The translations under genes were made by a program, and so were the position numbers. Positions 31,201-38,069 of a stretch of DNA of 40,000 nt are shown here, in pieces. Source of the stretch: Prorocentrum cordatum. Its lineage: Eukaryota > Sar > Dinophyceae > Prorocentrales > Prorocentraceae. The DNA is taken from assembly GCA_963575745.1 (NCBI GenBank), contig CAUYUJ010020671.1, forward strand, positions 173,897 through 213,896, given 5' to 3'. Each line of letters opens with the position of its first letter. Positions within the stretch are counted from its first letter, which is position 1. The notes below the pieces were generated by a model. That model was not told where the DNA came from. It saw only the letters and a program-made list of their open reading frames with translations, and ran no database searches.

Positions 31201-34200
31201 CCGTGGGGGACGAGGGGAGGAGAGGTGAGACGGCAGCAGAGGGAGAGGGAGGCGACTCCTCGATCCGTCCTGCCGAACACAAGAGCAAAAGCAAACCAGC
31301 GGCGGCAGCTCGGCGCGGCAGCGGCGCAACGCGCGCGCATATACTGCGCACGCGACACCGCTGGTCCGTCCTGCGGCGGCGCGCCCGCCCCGTCAGTACC
31401 GTGATGAGCAGCATCGGGTGGAACAGCTCGAGCAGCGCGGTCGGTGGCCTGGCGCTGAGCCTCGTCCATGCCCGCTGCCGTGAGGCACGCGTTGCGGACA
31501 GGGCTGACTCCACGCGGGGCCGCCGCTGCCGCGGCAGCGGCTGAGGTGGCGGGGGCGCCGCCACGACTCTGTGGAGAGAGCGGTGAGCCGCCGCCGAAAC
31601 CCGCCGCGAGGTCCTTGACGCGGTACTTGTTCTTGAACGGGTCGAAGGTCGGCGCCTCGTCGATGGGGACGACCACGCGGGTGGGCGGCGGCAGCTCCTG
31701 GTCCGTGGACGGCGTCGGCTCGAGGTCGACCTGGCCAGGTTCGATGGCGCTGGCACCGAAGCGTGGCACCACTTCGGGGGCTTGGCCATCAGCCTGAGTC
31801 TCGCGAGGCGGCGAGCTCGTGGAGCTCCCAGGGGCCTTGCGCGAGCTGTGGCGGCTGCAGGACCTGCTGCGCGGGACGCGCCCGCCCGTGTGGCGGTCGC
31901 GTGGCGAGGTCGCCTGGGCGTTAGCGCGCGCAGAGTCCGCCCTGCTCGGGGAGCGGATCGGCGCCGCGCAGGGTGTTGGGCTGGGCTGGCGGGAGCCGCC
32001 TGTGCCGCCCGCCGCCGAGGCTGCAGCCTGGTCAGGGTCGACAGCGTCAGGGCGGGGGCTGACGTGATGGGCCCTTCCCTCGCTGTGCCGCGGGGGGGCG
32101 CTGTGGTGCGCCTGGGTGTACGTGAGGACGAGCGGGACGAGCGGCTGCCTCTCGCGCTCAGGTGGGGCAGGTTTTGCCTGGGCAGGGCGCAGCGCTGCGG
32201 CCACGTTTGGCGGGGGCGTGTGTTGGCGCGGTTGCCAAGCACGCACGTTCGCATCACGCCATCCTTCAGGGCGCCCTGTCCTGCCACGGCTTGGTGCAGC
32301 CCCCTGGGCTGAAGCCGCAGGGGTTACCACTGCGGGCTGGTTGCTGGGGGTGCTGTCATGGCGGCCTGGGTAATGGCCCCAGGCACGCGTGGACCCTGGC
32401 ACGGGCGAAGTGGCCCGTGGGGGGGCCTGCACGAGTGCACGCGGGTAGCCGATGACCGCTGGGTGCACCCTGGCGTGAGGGGCATGGCCGTAGCTGGAGG
32501 CGGCTGCTCCAACCGCCGCGGGCCTGGCGCCAATGGGGCCACGGTGATAGGCGGCACCCCCGCCGTACACCGTGCTGCCGCCTGTCGGGACGCGCGCGGG
32601 GGAGCGGTAGCGTGGCGTGCTCGGCTGACCCGCGTCGCGTTGGTCGCGCTGCTGAATGCGCTGCTGGTGCTGTTGATAGCGCTGCTGGTCGGCTCTCGAG
32701 AGCGGGCGGGTGTCGGGGAGGATGGTGGGCACGTCGGGCCGCCGCCAGCCCTGATAGACGTGCTCGAAGGCGTGGTCTGGGTAGGTCTCCCCGACGGGTG
32801 AGTATCGCCGCGCATGCTCCATGTAGCTAATGTTCTGCGGCTCGGGGAGCACCGTGATGTTTACAGCTCGCTGGTGCGCAGGTCCATAGAGACAGAAACT
32901 ACCACGGTTGCTGCGGTCGTGGTTCAGCTCAGCTACGGTCGTGGCACGGCTCACCATGGCGTCGCAGAGGCGCATGTCATAGTCGAGAGCTTGAGGCCCA
33001 GGGCCGCCCTCGGCGTCCCAGTACAGTACCACATCTCGCCAGCGGGTGCGGGTAGTGTGGATGCGCTCGGCGATAGACTCGCAGACGGTCCTGACTGTGA
33101 CACGATCCCTGTACATGTTGGTGATGGCTAGGGAGTAAGGTCGGCGGACCGTCTTGTTGAAGGTGAAGTCCTCCTTGAGGGCCTGGTGGGGGCCGAAGAG
33201 CACGTAACCTTCCCTCCAGAGCGGTTGGTCGGGGGACGGTTCTTCAGGCATCCCCGTTCCTGTGAACCCAGGTGGCCGCCTCGTGCCGTCAGGCAGTCCC
33301 TGCCTGGGGACGCGCCGCGGCCTCGGTGGAAGATACCATTGACCCTGGTAACCTGCTTGGCCTGGTTGTGGAGGCTCCCCCCCGGGGCCTGAAGGCGCTC
33401 GGGGGGGTTCCTTGAGGTCGTGGTGGGCTGGCGCGTTGCCGTATTGGCGGGCAAGGATGTGCGGAGGCATCCCTGTGGCACGGACGTCGAACAGGCTGTG
33501 CGGACTAGGCGGATGGGGGCACCTGCTGGAGAGGCAGCATGTGTCGGAGTCCCTGTTGTCGGTGCTGTATGCACACGTCCAGCTGTTGCAAGAGTAGTCC
33601 GTGGACCAGTCCATTAGTGCACGTAGTCCGCTGAGGGCGCAGTCTGGGCACGTTGGTTGGCCCGAGGTGCCGAGCTGCGTGTTGCGGCGGGCCGCACAGT
33701 ACTGACAGCATTGGAATCGGCACTGTAGGCATGACCAGCGTCCTGGTAGGGGCGGGAGCGCTTGCTCGTTTGTGCCTGGGTCGTCTGGGTGGGGTCGGGG
33801 TCGATCCCACAAGGGCCAGACGTCGGCGAACCAGGACTGGCCTGTAGTGCGGACGACCTCGGCGGGGAGGCGAGCGTCGTCGGCATGGCGCTCGATCCAC
33901 TGGGGCCCCATGTCCGCTGGTACCATGACCGTGCGCCAAGTGTCGTCCGCCTTGACGTGGACTTGGGTCGGTGCCCAGAGCTTGGTAGTGGTATCGCCAT
34001 GGTCGTGGTGGAGGATGACCCAGCCGTCGCGACCCGCCACCGCAGGGTCGATAACGCGATGGCCCATGACGGTCGTCCCCCACGGTAAGTAGGCGCCGTC
34101 GTGGTGATCGCCAGGGTCAAGCCAGACCTCGATGCCGGGGGCATTGACACGGGCCCGCACATCGCGGACGTGGAAGGCGAGGACGTGGTAGGCGGTCGGC

Positions 34201-37200
34201 TCCTCTTCCGTCTCTATATGCTCCCACGTCTCGATGTCGCTGTTGTCCGAGGTGGAGTTTCCGCCGCTCTGCCGTGACGAACGGGAGGCGAATCGCCGTG
34301 GGCGGGCATGGCCTCGGGCGAGGGCGGCGGCCGCGCTGATGAGGGAAGGCGTACGGCGGTCGTCGGCTCCTGATGTCGTCGGTGAGCGGTCTGGACTGTG
34401 TGCCAGGGCGGCACCTGGCTGGTAAGTGCGCGGTGGGCCAGACGCGGCCCCAGGGCTGGAGCCGCTGGGGCGCGACTCACGTGCGTCGGGATGCCCCCGC
34501 ACGGGGACGGCTTGCAAGCCAGTGTACACCAGGTCGATCAGTGGCTGCGGGTCCAGCTGGAGCTTGCGAAGCGAGACGCGTGGACGGGGCTGGTTGGGGT
34601 CGGCCCTGGTGGCTGCTTCAGTGTCGTATTGCTGTTTGGCCCATGCTCGCGCTGCCTCTGGCGAGTATAGTGCCTGCGGCGGTGGCCACGCTGCCGCGAT
34701 GCCCAGCCTGCGCCGAGTGCTAGCTTCCTGGTCGTGGGCTTCAGCCGCCTCACGGAGATCTGGATGATCGTAGCCAGCGATGTGGAGGGCGTGCGCACAG
34801 TCGCCCATGCCATAGGCTTGTGGTAGGGCACGGCACCTGGAGGCAGCTTCCGTGGGGGCACACCAGTCCATGCGGATGAGGAGGCCCAGGACCCGAGGGT
34901 AGATGAGGCGCGCTCCGTGGGCCTCCCCTTTCACGAAGTTGTGCCAGTTCTCACCGCGCGGTGGTTGGGTGGCCTCGCACATCCAGAGCGCGATGGGTCC
35001 CCACGCGAGGGTGTCGTCTTCGAGGCTGTAGGGCGGGTGGGGCGGCACTGCGTACCACGCGGCCAGCGACGGGTGCACACTCACGTACGTGCGGCCAACA
35101 TTTGTGCCAGTTCGACCCTTCGCTTCACGGCGGGGGCCTGGCAGGAGGTGCCCTCCGTTGACAGCGAGACGGGCCGCAAGGTCGCCGCGGGTCCCATGCC
35201 AGAAGACAGTGGGCGCGTCGGTGGTGGGTTGACGGAGGTCCCACGTGAGGTAGGGGAAGATCGTCTCGCCTGAGTTCCCGCCCGAGTCTTCCGGCACCCA
35301 AGTGAGGCGGTTCGGGGGCTTCTGCATGATCTCAGTCCACGGCGCCAGCGCTTGGAGTGTTGGATCATGGGTGAATCGAGGATGGTCGTGGAGTCGCAGA
35401 GCGTCTTTGATGTCCTCTGTAGACACGCCACTGTTACCAAGCGCAAAGCCGTTTTGGTACAGGGCAGTGTGGATGCTCGTCGGCGGCACAGGGACCGCTG
35501 GGTCGCGCTGGATGGTGTTACGTAAGTTGCGCGTCGGTGGCCTGAGGGCTGGGTGGGGCATACCAGGGCCTGGAGGCGCCTGGGGCCTGGCGGGTGATGC
35601 ATAGCGTGCTCGCCGTCGTGGTGGCTGGGTGTCCGTGTCGGAAGAGGAACCACGAGCATCTGCATGTCGGAAGATGGACCACGGGCTATCGAGGGTGCGC
35701 TCACGTGTTTCCCTTGCCTCGGCGTCGCTGCCGTGGGCTGTGGCGTCTTCGTGAGTCGGTGGGTTACCATAGGCCGCGCCGCTCGTGGGGCCGTCTCGCG
35801 GGGACGGGCTGGTCGATCGTGGTGTGACAGACGAGGCTCGCGATACCGCGGCAGTGACTTCGACAATGGCGGCGGTGGTGGCGGTGGTGACATCGGCGAC
35901 TGCGGCGGCAACTGCAGCGGCGTAGTGCTCCTGTAGCAGCGGATGTCGAAGTGAGTGCACGTGCTGGCTCTCGGGTTCGTCGGGAAGCGTGCGCGGCATT
36001 GTGTATGTGGCCTCATCGCGCGGCCTCCTGCTCGGTTGGCAACAGCGGAGGCACCACTGGGCTGTGGATGAGTCCAGGGCACGCGCACAGATGCGGGCTC
36101 CTACGTGTCCAACGGCTCCTTGAGCGAGGAGTTTGGCGCCGACCAGTAGAAGACCGCACACCACTCCGCCAGTGGCAATAGCTCCGAGTTTGCCGCTGGC
36201 CCATTTCAGGACACCCCCGAGGCCAAACCCGACTGCGCTGGCTCCGCCCGAGACGATATCTCTGAGTTTGGCGCTGGTCCACTTGAGAATACCCCACAAT
36301 GCGGGCGTGACGTTGTATGCCGTTGTGCGTCGGGGTGTAGTGGGCACAGGTGGGCCTGGTGCCGCCGCTTCACGTCGTCGTCGTTGCCGGTAGCTGGGGT
36401 CTCGGCTCGGTGTCGGCAAGTACCCGTCGATCTGGTCCTTGTACGGCATGGCTATCACGATGGCGTACGTGGCCACGAAGAGGCAAATGAGACAGCCACA
36501 GTGTCGTGAGGCCGCTGCGCTGTGCTGGGCCTCGTAGGAGCCGCTGGCGTCTGGGTTCGCGTCGTCGATGGGGTCGTTGTCGATGTCAGCCTGCCAGTGG
36601 TCAACGGCGCTGGGATTGGAGTCAGTCACGTTAGCACGGCAGACAAGGGTGCGGGGCGTGGTACTGCCGCCTGCGGTCTGAAGACGTCCAGGCCCAGCCA
36701 ATGCTGCAGCGGGGCTGAAGCCGCCACTGCGCGGGCTGGTTAGAGCAGGCGATGCAGTGGGGTGGCTTGTCGCGTCGGCGGCAATGGCGCCTTCAGCGTC
36801 TCTGAACTGTGCGCTGGGAGCGGCCTGGGCAGAGTTGTTAGGCGGACTGCTGTGCGACGGGGGGCGCCCTATGTAGGATTCGCTATCACGGTCACGCTGG
36901 GCCGTGTCACCTGGCGGTGCCGTGCCGTTGCGATCCTGGGTTTCCATGTCGTCTTGGCTATCGTCCGACGCGTGGAACGAGTCCAGGGATATGTTGCTGA
37001 TGTCGCTGGCCGCAATGAGCTCCGCCTCGACAAGCGGCTGCATGTCTGGCGGGTGGTGCAGGATCGCATCCGCGAGGTACGCCAGGGCGTCTTGGTCGGG
37101 TGGCGGGAGGCCTCTTGGCAGCAAGGCGTGGGCTCGTGAGAGGTATGTCGGCAATGGTGCCGTGAAAGCCTCAGGGCCGACGAGCTGAGCACGAGCGCCC

Positions 37201-38069
37201 TGGTATTCCAGAAGAAGGCCAAAGTAGCGGGTGGGGTACTCGCGGCTGCTCTGGATACGAGTGAGGTTGCGGTTGGTGCGCTGTCTGTCGGGGCCTGCTC
37301 TATGCCAGATGTCCTCGCACATGTCGATCGCGGTGCGCTGGCGCAGGGCGTCGTTTTTCTCCTCGGAGTCCTCCTGGAAAAAGTGGTCGTACTGTGGCAG
37401 ATGGAGCGTCGCCAGGATGTACGGGACGCAGTCCTCGAGCCATGCCCAGAACACGCCCTGGTGGTCCTCACCTGGTGCCCACGCCGCGGCGCACGGTATG
37501 AGCCGAGCTCGGATCATCATCAGGTGCCAGAAAGCGGGGTCCTCCTCGGGTTCGCCCCTGGCGCACAGAGGGGTAGTGAGACCCGTGGGGCTATAGCGGG
37601 GCACGACAGCGGGGCTGAAGCCGCCACTGCGTGCCTGGCCTTTGTCAGCGGCCCCGTCAAGGATGTGCTGCACGACGGTCGAGGCCACGCTGGGGGTGGA
37701 CTGCGATGCATGTGTCGTAGTTGACGAGGGCGTGCATGCGCTCGCGATAGCGCCCAGCGATCCGTTGCCGCACGGACCCGCGGCGGCGGTGCTGTTCACG
37801 ATCGGGTCCAAAATGGTGCAGTGATCGTACTTGTAGATGCTGTCATCGTAAAGGTAGAAGAAAGTCCCACGTTCAGCGTGTCGCAGGAAAACCTCTCCTC
37901 CATGCTGGGGCGCACCGCCTGAAGACGGGTGTGCTCCAGCGAGCGAGGGGAGGGCCAGGCTGCAGGCAAGGCGCCACATGATGGCGAGGCCTGGCGGGCG
38001 GCGCGAGCGATGAGCCAAAAGCTGCATGTCAGCACGCATCCTCAAATACCCCTGCATGCTCATGTACAT
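25227..38069 (-). CDS. giant non-LTR retrotransposon polyprotein with endonuclease, reverse transcriptase and RNase H
   Basis: One uninterrupted frame of 4280 codons from the first ATG (38069); the frame is open back to 38240. By residue: a hydrophobic N-terminus (~25-50); Trp/Tyr-rich unknown domain (~180-360); membrane-like segments (~520-650); possible ADP-ribosyltransferase-like region with H958, Y995, E1032; Cys-rich cluster (~1440-1520); a long low-complexity Pro/Arg/Ser region; apurinic-type endonuclease (~2372-2650; E2407, D2557, D2610, H2636); reverse transcriptase (GLDGW ~3035, motif A D3160/D3166, motif B HLQGSSWS, motif C FVDD 3251-3254); CCHC-like knuckle C3592, C3595, H3604, C3609; RNase H (D3698, E3741, D3761, D3832); 56-residue repeats (~3926-4060); C-terminal coiled coil (~4200-4255). 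The enzymes copy the element by target-primed reverse transcription. Usual LINE ORF2 proteins are about 1000-1500 residues, so this is two to four times normal. All catalytic positions I checked are present and no stop interrupts it, which suggests recent activity. Eleven palindromes sit within it. Confidence 0.88.
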   Translation of the reverse strand: MYMSMQGYLRMRADMQLLAHRSRRPPGLAIMWRLACSLALPSLAGAHPSSGGAPQHGGEVFLRHAERGTFFYLYDDSIYKYDHCTILDPIVNSTAAAGPCGNGSLGAIASACTPSSTTTHASQSTPSVASTVVQHILDGAADKGQARSGGFSPAVVPRYSPTGLTTPLCARGEPEEDPAFWHLMMIRARLIPCAAAWAPGEDHQGVFWAWLEDCVPYILATLHLPQYDHFFQEDSEEKNDALRQRTAIDMCEDIWHRAGPDRQRTNRNLTRIQSSREYPTRYFGLLLEYQGARAQLVGPEAFTAPLPTYLSRAHALLPRGLPPPDQDALAYLADAILHHPPDMQPLVEAELIAASDISNISLDSFHASDDSQDDMETQDRNGTAPPGDTAQRDRDSESYIGRPPSHSSPPNNSAQAAPSAQFRDAEGAIAADATSHPTASPALTSPRSGGFSPAAALAGPGRLQTAGGSTTPRTLVCRANVTDSNPSAVDHWQADIDNDPIDDANPDASGSYEAQHSAAASRHCGCLICLFVATYAIVIAMPYKDQIDGYLPTPSRDPSYRQRRRREAAAPGPPVPTTPRRTTAYNVTPALWGILKWTSAKLRDIVSGGASAVGFGLGGVLKWASGKLGAIATGGVVCGLLLVGAKLLAQGAVGHVGARICARALDSSTAQWCLRCCQPSRRPRDEATYTMPRTLPDEPESQHVHSLRHPLLQEHYAAAVAAAVADVTTATTAAIVEVTAAVSRASSVTPRSTSPSPRDGPTSGAAYGNPPTHEDATAHGSDAEARETRERTLDSPWSIFRHADARGSSSDTDTQPPRRRARYASPARPQAPPGPGMPHPALRPPTRNLRNTIQRDPAVPVPPTSIHTALYQNGFALGNSGVSTEDIKDALRLHDHPRFTHDPTLQALAPWTEIMQKPPNRLTWVPEDSGGNSGETIFPYLTWDLRQPTTDAPTVFWHGTRGDLAARLAVNGGHLLPGPRREAKGRTGTNVGRTYVSVHPSLAAWYAVPPHPPYSLEDDTLAWGPIALWMCEATQPPRGENWHNFVKGEAHGARLIYPRVLGLLIRMDWCAPTEAASRCRALPQAYGMGDCAHALHIAGYDHPDLREAAEAHDQEASTRRRLGIAAAWPPPQALYSPEAARAWAKQQYDTEAATRADPNQPRPRVSLRKLQLDPQPLIDLVYTGLQAVPVRGHPDARESRPSGSSPGAASGPPRTYQPGAALAHSPDRSPTTSGADDRRTPSLISAAAALARGHARPRRFASRSSRQSGGNSTSDNSDIETWEHIETEEEPTAYHVLAFHVRDVRARVNAPGIEVWLDPGDHHDGAYLPWGTTVMGHRVIDPAVAGRDGWVILHHDHGDTTTKLWAPTQVHVKADDTWRTVMVPADMGPQWIERHADDARLPAEVVRTTGQSWFADVWPLWDRPRPHPDDPGTNEQALPPLPGRWSCLQCRFQCCQYCAARRNTQLGTSGQPTCPDCALSGLRALMDWSTDYSCNSWTCAYSTDNRDSDTCCLSSRCPHPPSPHSLFDVRATGMPPHILARQYGNAPAHHDLKEPPRAPSGPGGEPPQPGQAGYQGQWYLPPRPRRVPRQGLPDGTRRPPGFTGTGMPEEPSPDQPLWREGYVLFGPHQALKEDFTFNKTVRRPYSLAITNMYRDRVTVRTVCESIAERIHTTRTRWRDVVLYWDAEGGPGPQALDYDMRLCDAMVSRATTVAELNHDRSNRGSFCLYGPAHQRAVNITVLPEPQNISYMEHARRYSPVGETYPDHAFEHVYQGWRRPDVPTILPDTRPLSRADQQRYQQHQQRIQQRDQRDAGQPSTPRYRSPARVPTGGSTVYGGGAAYHRGPIGARPAAVGAAASSYGHAPHARVHPAVIGYPRALVQAPPRATSPVPGSTRAWGHYPGRHDSTPSNQPAVVTPAASAQGAAPSRGRTGRPEGWRDANVRAWQPRQHTPPPNVAAALRPAQAKPAPPERERQPLVPLVLTYTQAHHSAPPRHSEGRAHHVSPRPDAVDPDQAAASAAGGTGGSRQPSPTPCAAPIRSPSRADSARANAQATSPRDRHTGGRVPRSRSCSRHSSRKAPGSSTSSPPRETQADGQAPEVVPRFGASAIEPGQVDLEPTPSTDQELPPPTRVVVPIDEAPTFDPFKNKYRVKDLAAGFGGGSPLSPQSRGGAPATSAAAAAAAAPRGVSPVRNACLTAAGMDEAQRQATDRAARAVPPDAAHHGTDGAGAPPQDGPAVSRAQYMRARCAAAAPSCRRWFAFALVFGRTDRGVASLSLCCRLTSPPLVPHGTGVRRIFRGSFADVYEPPLAQCRPCLAYTSGLTAASAPFKPICRDAMSSYCGQAFYLGEGQAALHRAGRANPSSTDGDGPGRSIHLVSLNITSLPANWPTITALGVDHNAAVIALQETRHAKPTRQAIATNAANPHHGGYHASLGPDLDLARAQRRAAHGGTDHTVVGNTGASGGVAILSKDAIVDSTVDDTASCIATLKAKKRWHEAFLPLCTQHRRRRRRNNHGPAGIYIASLYGVAGGDSTDLFRLADCAAARVGSAPYFICMDANTNIDDNPHLLHMMQHGWFNVAEGTPDHTMHTYGNIPDWDRVTKCPRTSRIDYIIANQAARSLVTDFCYLRDLPAKSHVGLQVTLDLSRLDHTARRLLAPTPYPPNDGAHEGHELQALGTLIAGRYQDRMEQADTRDDVERMFALANEASHECHLTRLRDLPPPPPDHPKKKPPTMHGLTPTFEERPAVPRAFPTYGASTIHMNRLRKLHRQLCELRFIGQHHHIDCRAIPPYLAQRIDCTWTAARLLCHKLRPTVLLAFPEAWAPDEPAPHGEHLDRLIQNLDSELARRANRAKAERIKIWAEGVREPSGRKAAIYARAADCSPTAYLRTPTTPDDTQLHCDTTAFKPDQACTDDSDADTEAGGFSPSDGSSLDTDNDEGHTCDPPPAQVPDYLPANAIVANTKDMLKLMVDTWEPILGRYRARAGHDAEAMPTWADFYDEYRQELPTPSPAAPFHLTDDQLIHFIRTRSPRRAGGLDGWTTKEAKELPDDILRLFASVLRAMQRTGTIPEPLLHVPNPCLRKGRGELPTDQRLLSVLSVWMYAWEAPAYRSLTDWRKGWTHATSFGAVPKATIGDVSTSLALRIEHARALLLPLAGAALDRQKCFDYLITDICLNLALHAGCPQDIVTVRRNFYSHHKRYIRMNGAYSKDLARTNGHLQGSSWSLDDIKLLMCVWTKRQHRYVPRSLSTTFVDDSNSTTHTASELQKSLDETAKFDRFSGQRIHPGKVAGWALTDELHAAVTQLTLAERPLRVVDSFKLVGSYINAEAAPAPAALNLTATADARVRRATIRLPRIGKLPSPMLIKARHARSLAASVCTTGTDIQAPSGPAKTAYNHALKAAIRPKGNKWVEFWTLMAVCVPGHALEIDAITQREAFLCLRRQVNRDVTLCGLARDLQHHVQTLFGGGPVGRLVQSLQQLRWTWPTFGIMYDDWGCQISWLNLPQNAFLHMLRASQRRAFLRRIKPRRHDLGYLASVRQGLDLFASTWLARTKGAAKCTAWQLALLLNYLSGGDHTQQRRSRSNTSADPSPICRYCDEEEETQEHTVRDCKCWARERLPLTTLISDDQWARLPPHTRHCGLFDEDPAPLDLQADLARDPLPQPIPRPLPEGDPAASAQDTYTTYLDHDTGWTWVYAATDGACTNQAIPLLARAGYGVYYGIDHRMNYSARVHGLTQNAQVAETLAIVHLTACAERPVHVFVDNQAVVDGFQSIIDGHPAPQGTHVELWEKIHRCVMAKPNMFRVEKIASHLGDMGIDLGLIGPIAEEFNRQADALATMAARTHNLPDDIVEAAKTRHRQATVLHGVAVAIYERRHRTLPLPHRRAGFTAAELSKMEPNPLLSDQAPPAAGPDIPQNPDELWAEAQRAIYDEQEDDPFGFGGGLDFLDDGPASANLAPSGIRTTPSTPPPRAAPHPHDDVAHLQDADEQEDDPFGFGGGLDVLDDGPASDNPAPSGNLSTPTATPSPRATSHPHDDVAHRQDADDDLVDPLGLSGSIDDAPPTPHAADHAALSRRHPTTRPTSEPSHGIMIGPTVPTTPSPHQRQPAGAASAPPQGTEPVRPSHPVHASIVAGREDAALPTSRGVALAAPALGPCVTLQSPLKGDGRQHTGCRTTLVHHLARRTDDLVPATRPAAAGTEQPPLTDRETELSQAMAALQQRCAALAADLAAAQARQGPLLQRLHSAGRAFAELLTPSSDGAVPSLTIQAMLSSLRGVPPGAPR
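25320..25480 (-). other. C-terminal coiled-coil segment of the polyprotein
   Basis: Reads DRETELSQAMAALQQRCAAL and onward with regular Leu/Ala spacing, followed by LLQRLHSAGRAFAELL. It probably mediates self-association or contact with ORF1b, which is also coiled coil. Confidence 0.6.
25615..25641 (+). repeat. in-frame palindrome P1
   Basis: Core GGCT-GG-AGCC-G; arms GGCCCCAG and CTAGGGCC pair with one mismatch. Read on the - strand as LAAPAL within the polyprotein. Confidence 0.8.
25730..25760 (+). repeat. in-frame palindrome P2
   Basis: Core GGCT-GA-AGCC-G; arms CCTGCGGGGG and CCCCCGCGGG pair over ten positions with one T-G wobble. Read as PAGAASAP. It lies about 90 bases from P1. Confidence 0.85.
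25890..26290 (-). repeat. 168-bp (56-residue) tandem repeat in the polyprotein C-terminus
   Basis: The motif EQEDDPFGFGGGLD then LDDGPAS occurs twice; the matching DNA (CCGAAGCCGAACGGG on the + strand) lies at 26086 and 26254, exactly 168 bases apart. A third, degenerate copy (DLVDPLGLSGSIDD) lies nearer the C-terminus. HPHDDVAH is repeated too. The units are acidic, follow RNase H and are probably disordered. Confidence 0.85.
26545..27005 (-). other. RNase H domain of the polyprotein
   Basis: Starts with WTWVYAATDGAC and ends with NRQADALATMA. The four acidic catalytic positions are D3698, E3741 (QVAETLAI), D3761 (VFVDNQAV) and D3832. It degrades the RNA strand of the RNA-DNA hybrid during second-strand synthesis. 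Confidence 0.88.
27037..27057 (+). repeat. in-frame palindrome P3
   Basis: Core GGCT-GA-AGCC-G; arms TCCTG and CAGGA pair perfectly. Read as DPAASAQD, just N-terminal to RNase H. Confidence 0.85.
28066..28086 (+). repeat. in-frame palindrome P4
   Basis: Core GGCT-GG-AGCC-G; arms AGCGC and GCGCT pair perfectly. Read as EAAPAPAALN, directly after the reverse transcriptase segment FKLVGSYI. Confidence 0.8.
28090..29045 (-). other. reverse transcriptase domain of the polyprotein
   Basis: Order of landmarks: DDQLIHFIRTRSPRRAGGLD (N-terminal region), GLDGW, ALDRQKCFDYL (motif A), GHLQGSSWSLDD (motif B), TTFVDDSNS (motif C), GKVAGW (motif D) and SFKLVGSYI (motif E). FVDD instead of YVDD is tolerated in non-LTR enzymes. 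Confidence 0.88.
29289..29309 (+). repeat. in-frame palindrome P5
   Basis: Core GGCT-GA-AGCC-G; arms GCTGG and CCAGC pair perfectly. Read as EAGGFSPSDG in the linker between endonuclease and reverse transcriptase. Confidence 0.85.
30120..30960 (-). other. apurinic-type endonuclease domain of the polyprotein
   Basis: SLNITSLPANW (Asn of motif I), ALQETR (E2407), GGVAILSKD, IYIASLYG, DANTN (D2557), SRIDYIIAN (D2610) and KSHVGLQ (H2636). The set is complete. This domain makes the target-site nick. Confidence 0.9.
31085..31103 (+). repeat. in-frame palindrome P6
   Basis: Core GGCT-GA-AGCC-G; arms ACGG and CCGT pair perfectly (4 bp). Read as LTAASAPFK, upstream of the endonuclease. Confidence 0.75.
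32301..32323 (+). repeat. in-frame palindrome P7
   Basis: Core GGCT-GA-AGCC-G; arms CCCCTG and CAGGGG pair perfectly. Read as TPAASAQGA in the Pro/Arg-rich region. Confidence 0.85.
33510..33745 (-). other. Cys-rich cluster of the polyprotein
   Basis: WSCLQCRFQCCQYCAARRNT is followed by CPDCALSG and, further on, CNSWTC, CCLSSRC. Repeated CxxC pairs indicate one or more zinc-binding units, residues about 1440-1520. The exact fold is not recognised. Confidence 0.6.
34447..34471 (+). repeat. in-frame palindrome P8
   Basis: Core GGCT-GG-AGCC-G; arms GCCCCAG and CTGGGGC pair perfectly (7 bp). Read as RPSGSSPGA. Confidence 0.9.
34733..34754 (+). repeat. in-frame palindrome P9, divergent
   Basis: Core GGCT-TC-AGCC-G, so the central dinucleotide is inverted relative to the other copies. 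The arms CGTG and CACG pair only if four bases bulge out. Read as REAAEAHD. It may be an old copy, an opposite-orientation copy or a chance match. Confidence 0.4.
34880..35225 (-). other. possible ADP-ribosyltransferase-like (PARP-fold) region of the polyprotein
   Basis: TVFWHGTRGDLAARL places H958 in an HGT motif. RTYVSVHPSLAAWYA follows with Y995, then LWMCEATQ with E1032. HGT, then a strand with Tyr and a nearby SxxxxxY, then Glu, is the H-Y-E layout of PARP-type ADP-ribosyltransferases. The spacing of H to Y (37) is plausible; Y to E (37) is shorter than in classical PARPs. The match is by motif only, so it could be another alpha/beta domain. Confidence 0.4.
36115..36515 (-). other. membrane-spanning region of the polyprotein
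   Basis: CLICLFVATYAIVIAM (residues ~520-540) is a good membrane segment. A basic cluster RQRRRREAAAPG follows, then ILKWTSAKLRDIVSGG and its near repeat VLKWASGKLGAIATGG, then VVCGLLLVGAKLL, a second hydrophobic segment. Membrane segments are not expected in a LINE protein that works in the nucleus; they could anchor a separately processed product. Confidence 0.55.
36706..36730 (+). repeat. in-frame palindrome P10
   Basis: Core GGCT-GA-AGCC-G; arms GCAGCGG and CCACTGC pair except for one C-A mismatch. Read as PRSGGFSPAA. A 25-base stretch is identical to P11. Confidence 0.85.
37607..37629 (+). repeat. in-frame palindrome P11
   Basis: Same 25-base sequence as P10, so the arms carry the same C-A mismatch, but the flanks differ. 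Read as ARSGGFSPAV. The identity within different surroundings points to a copy event. Confidence 0.85.

Noticed and set aside
32024-32033. GGCTGCAGCC as a thirteenth palindrome
   Set aside because: A self-complementary core without the trailing G and without complementary arms, so it lacks the features that define the family.
34880-35225. Calling the HGT region a toxin-type or defence ADP-ribosyltransferase
   Set aside because: The evidence is three spaced residues in a retrotransposon polyprotein; it does not support a specific function.
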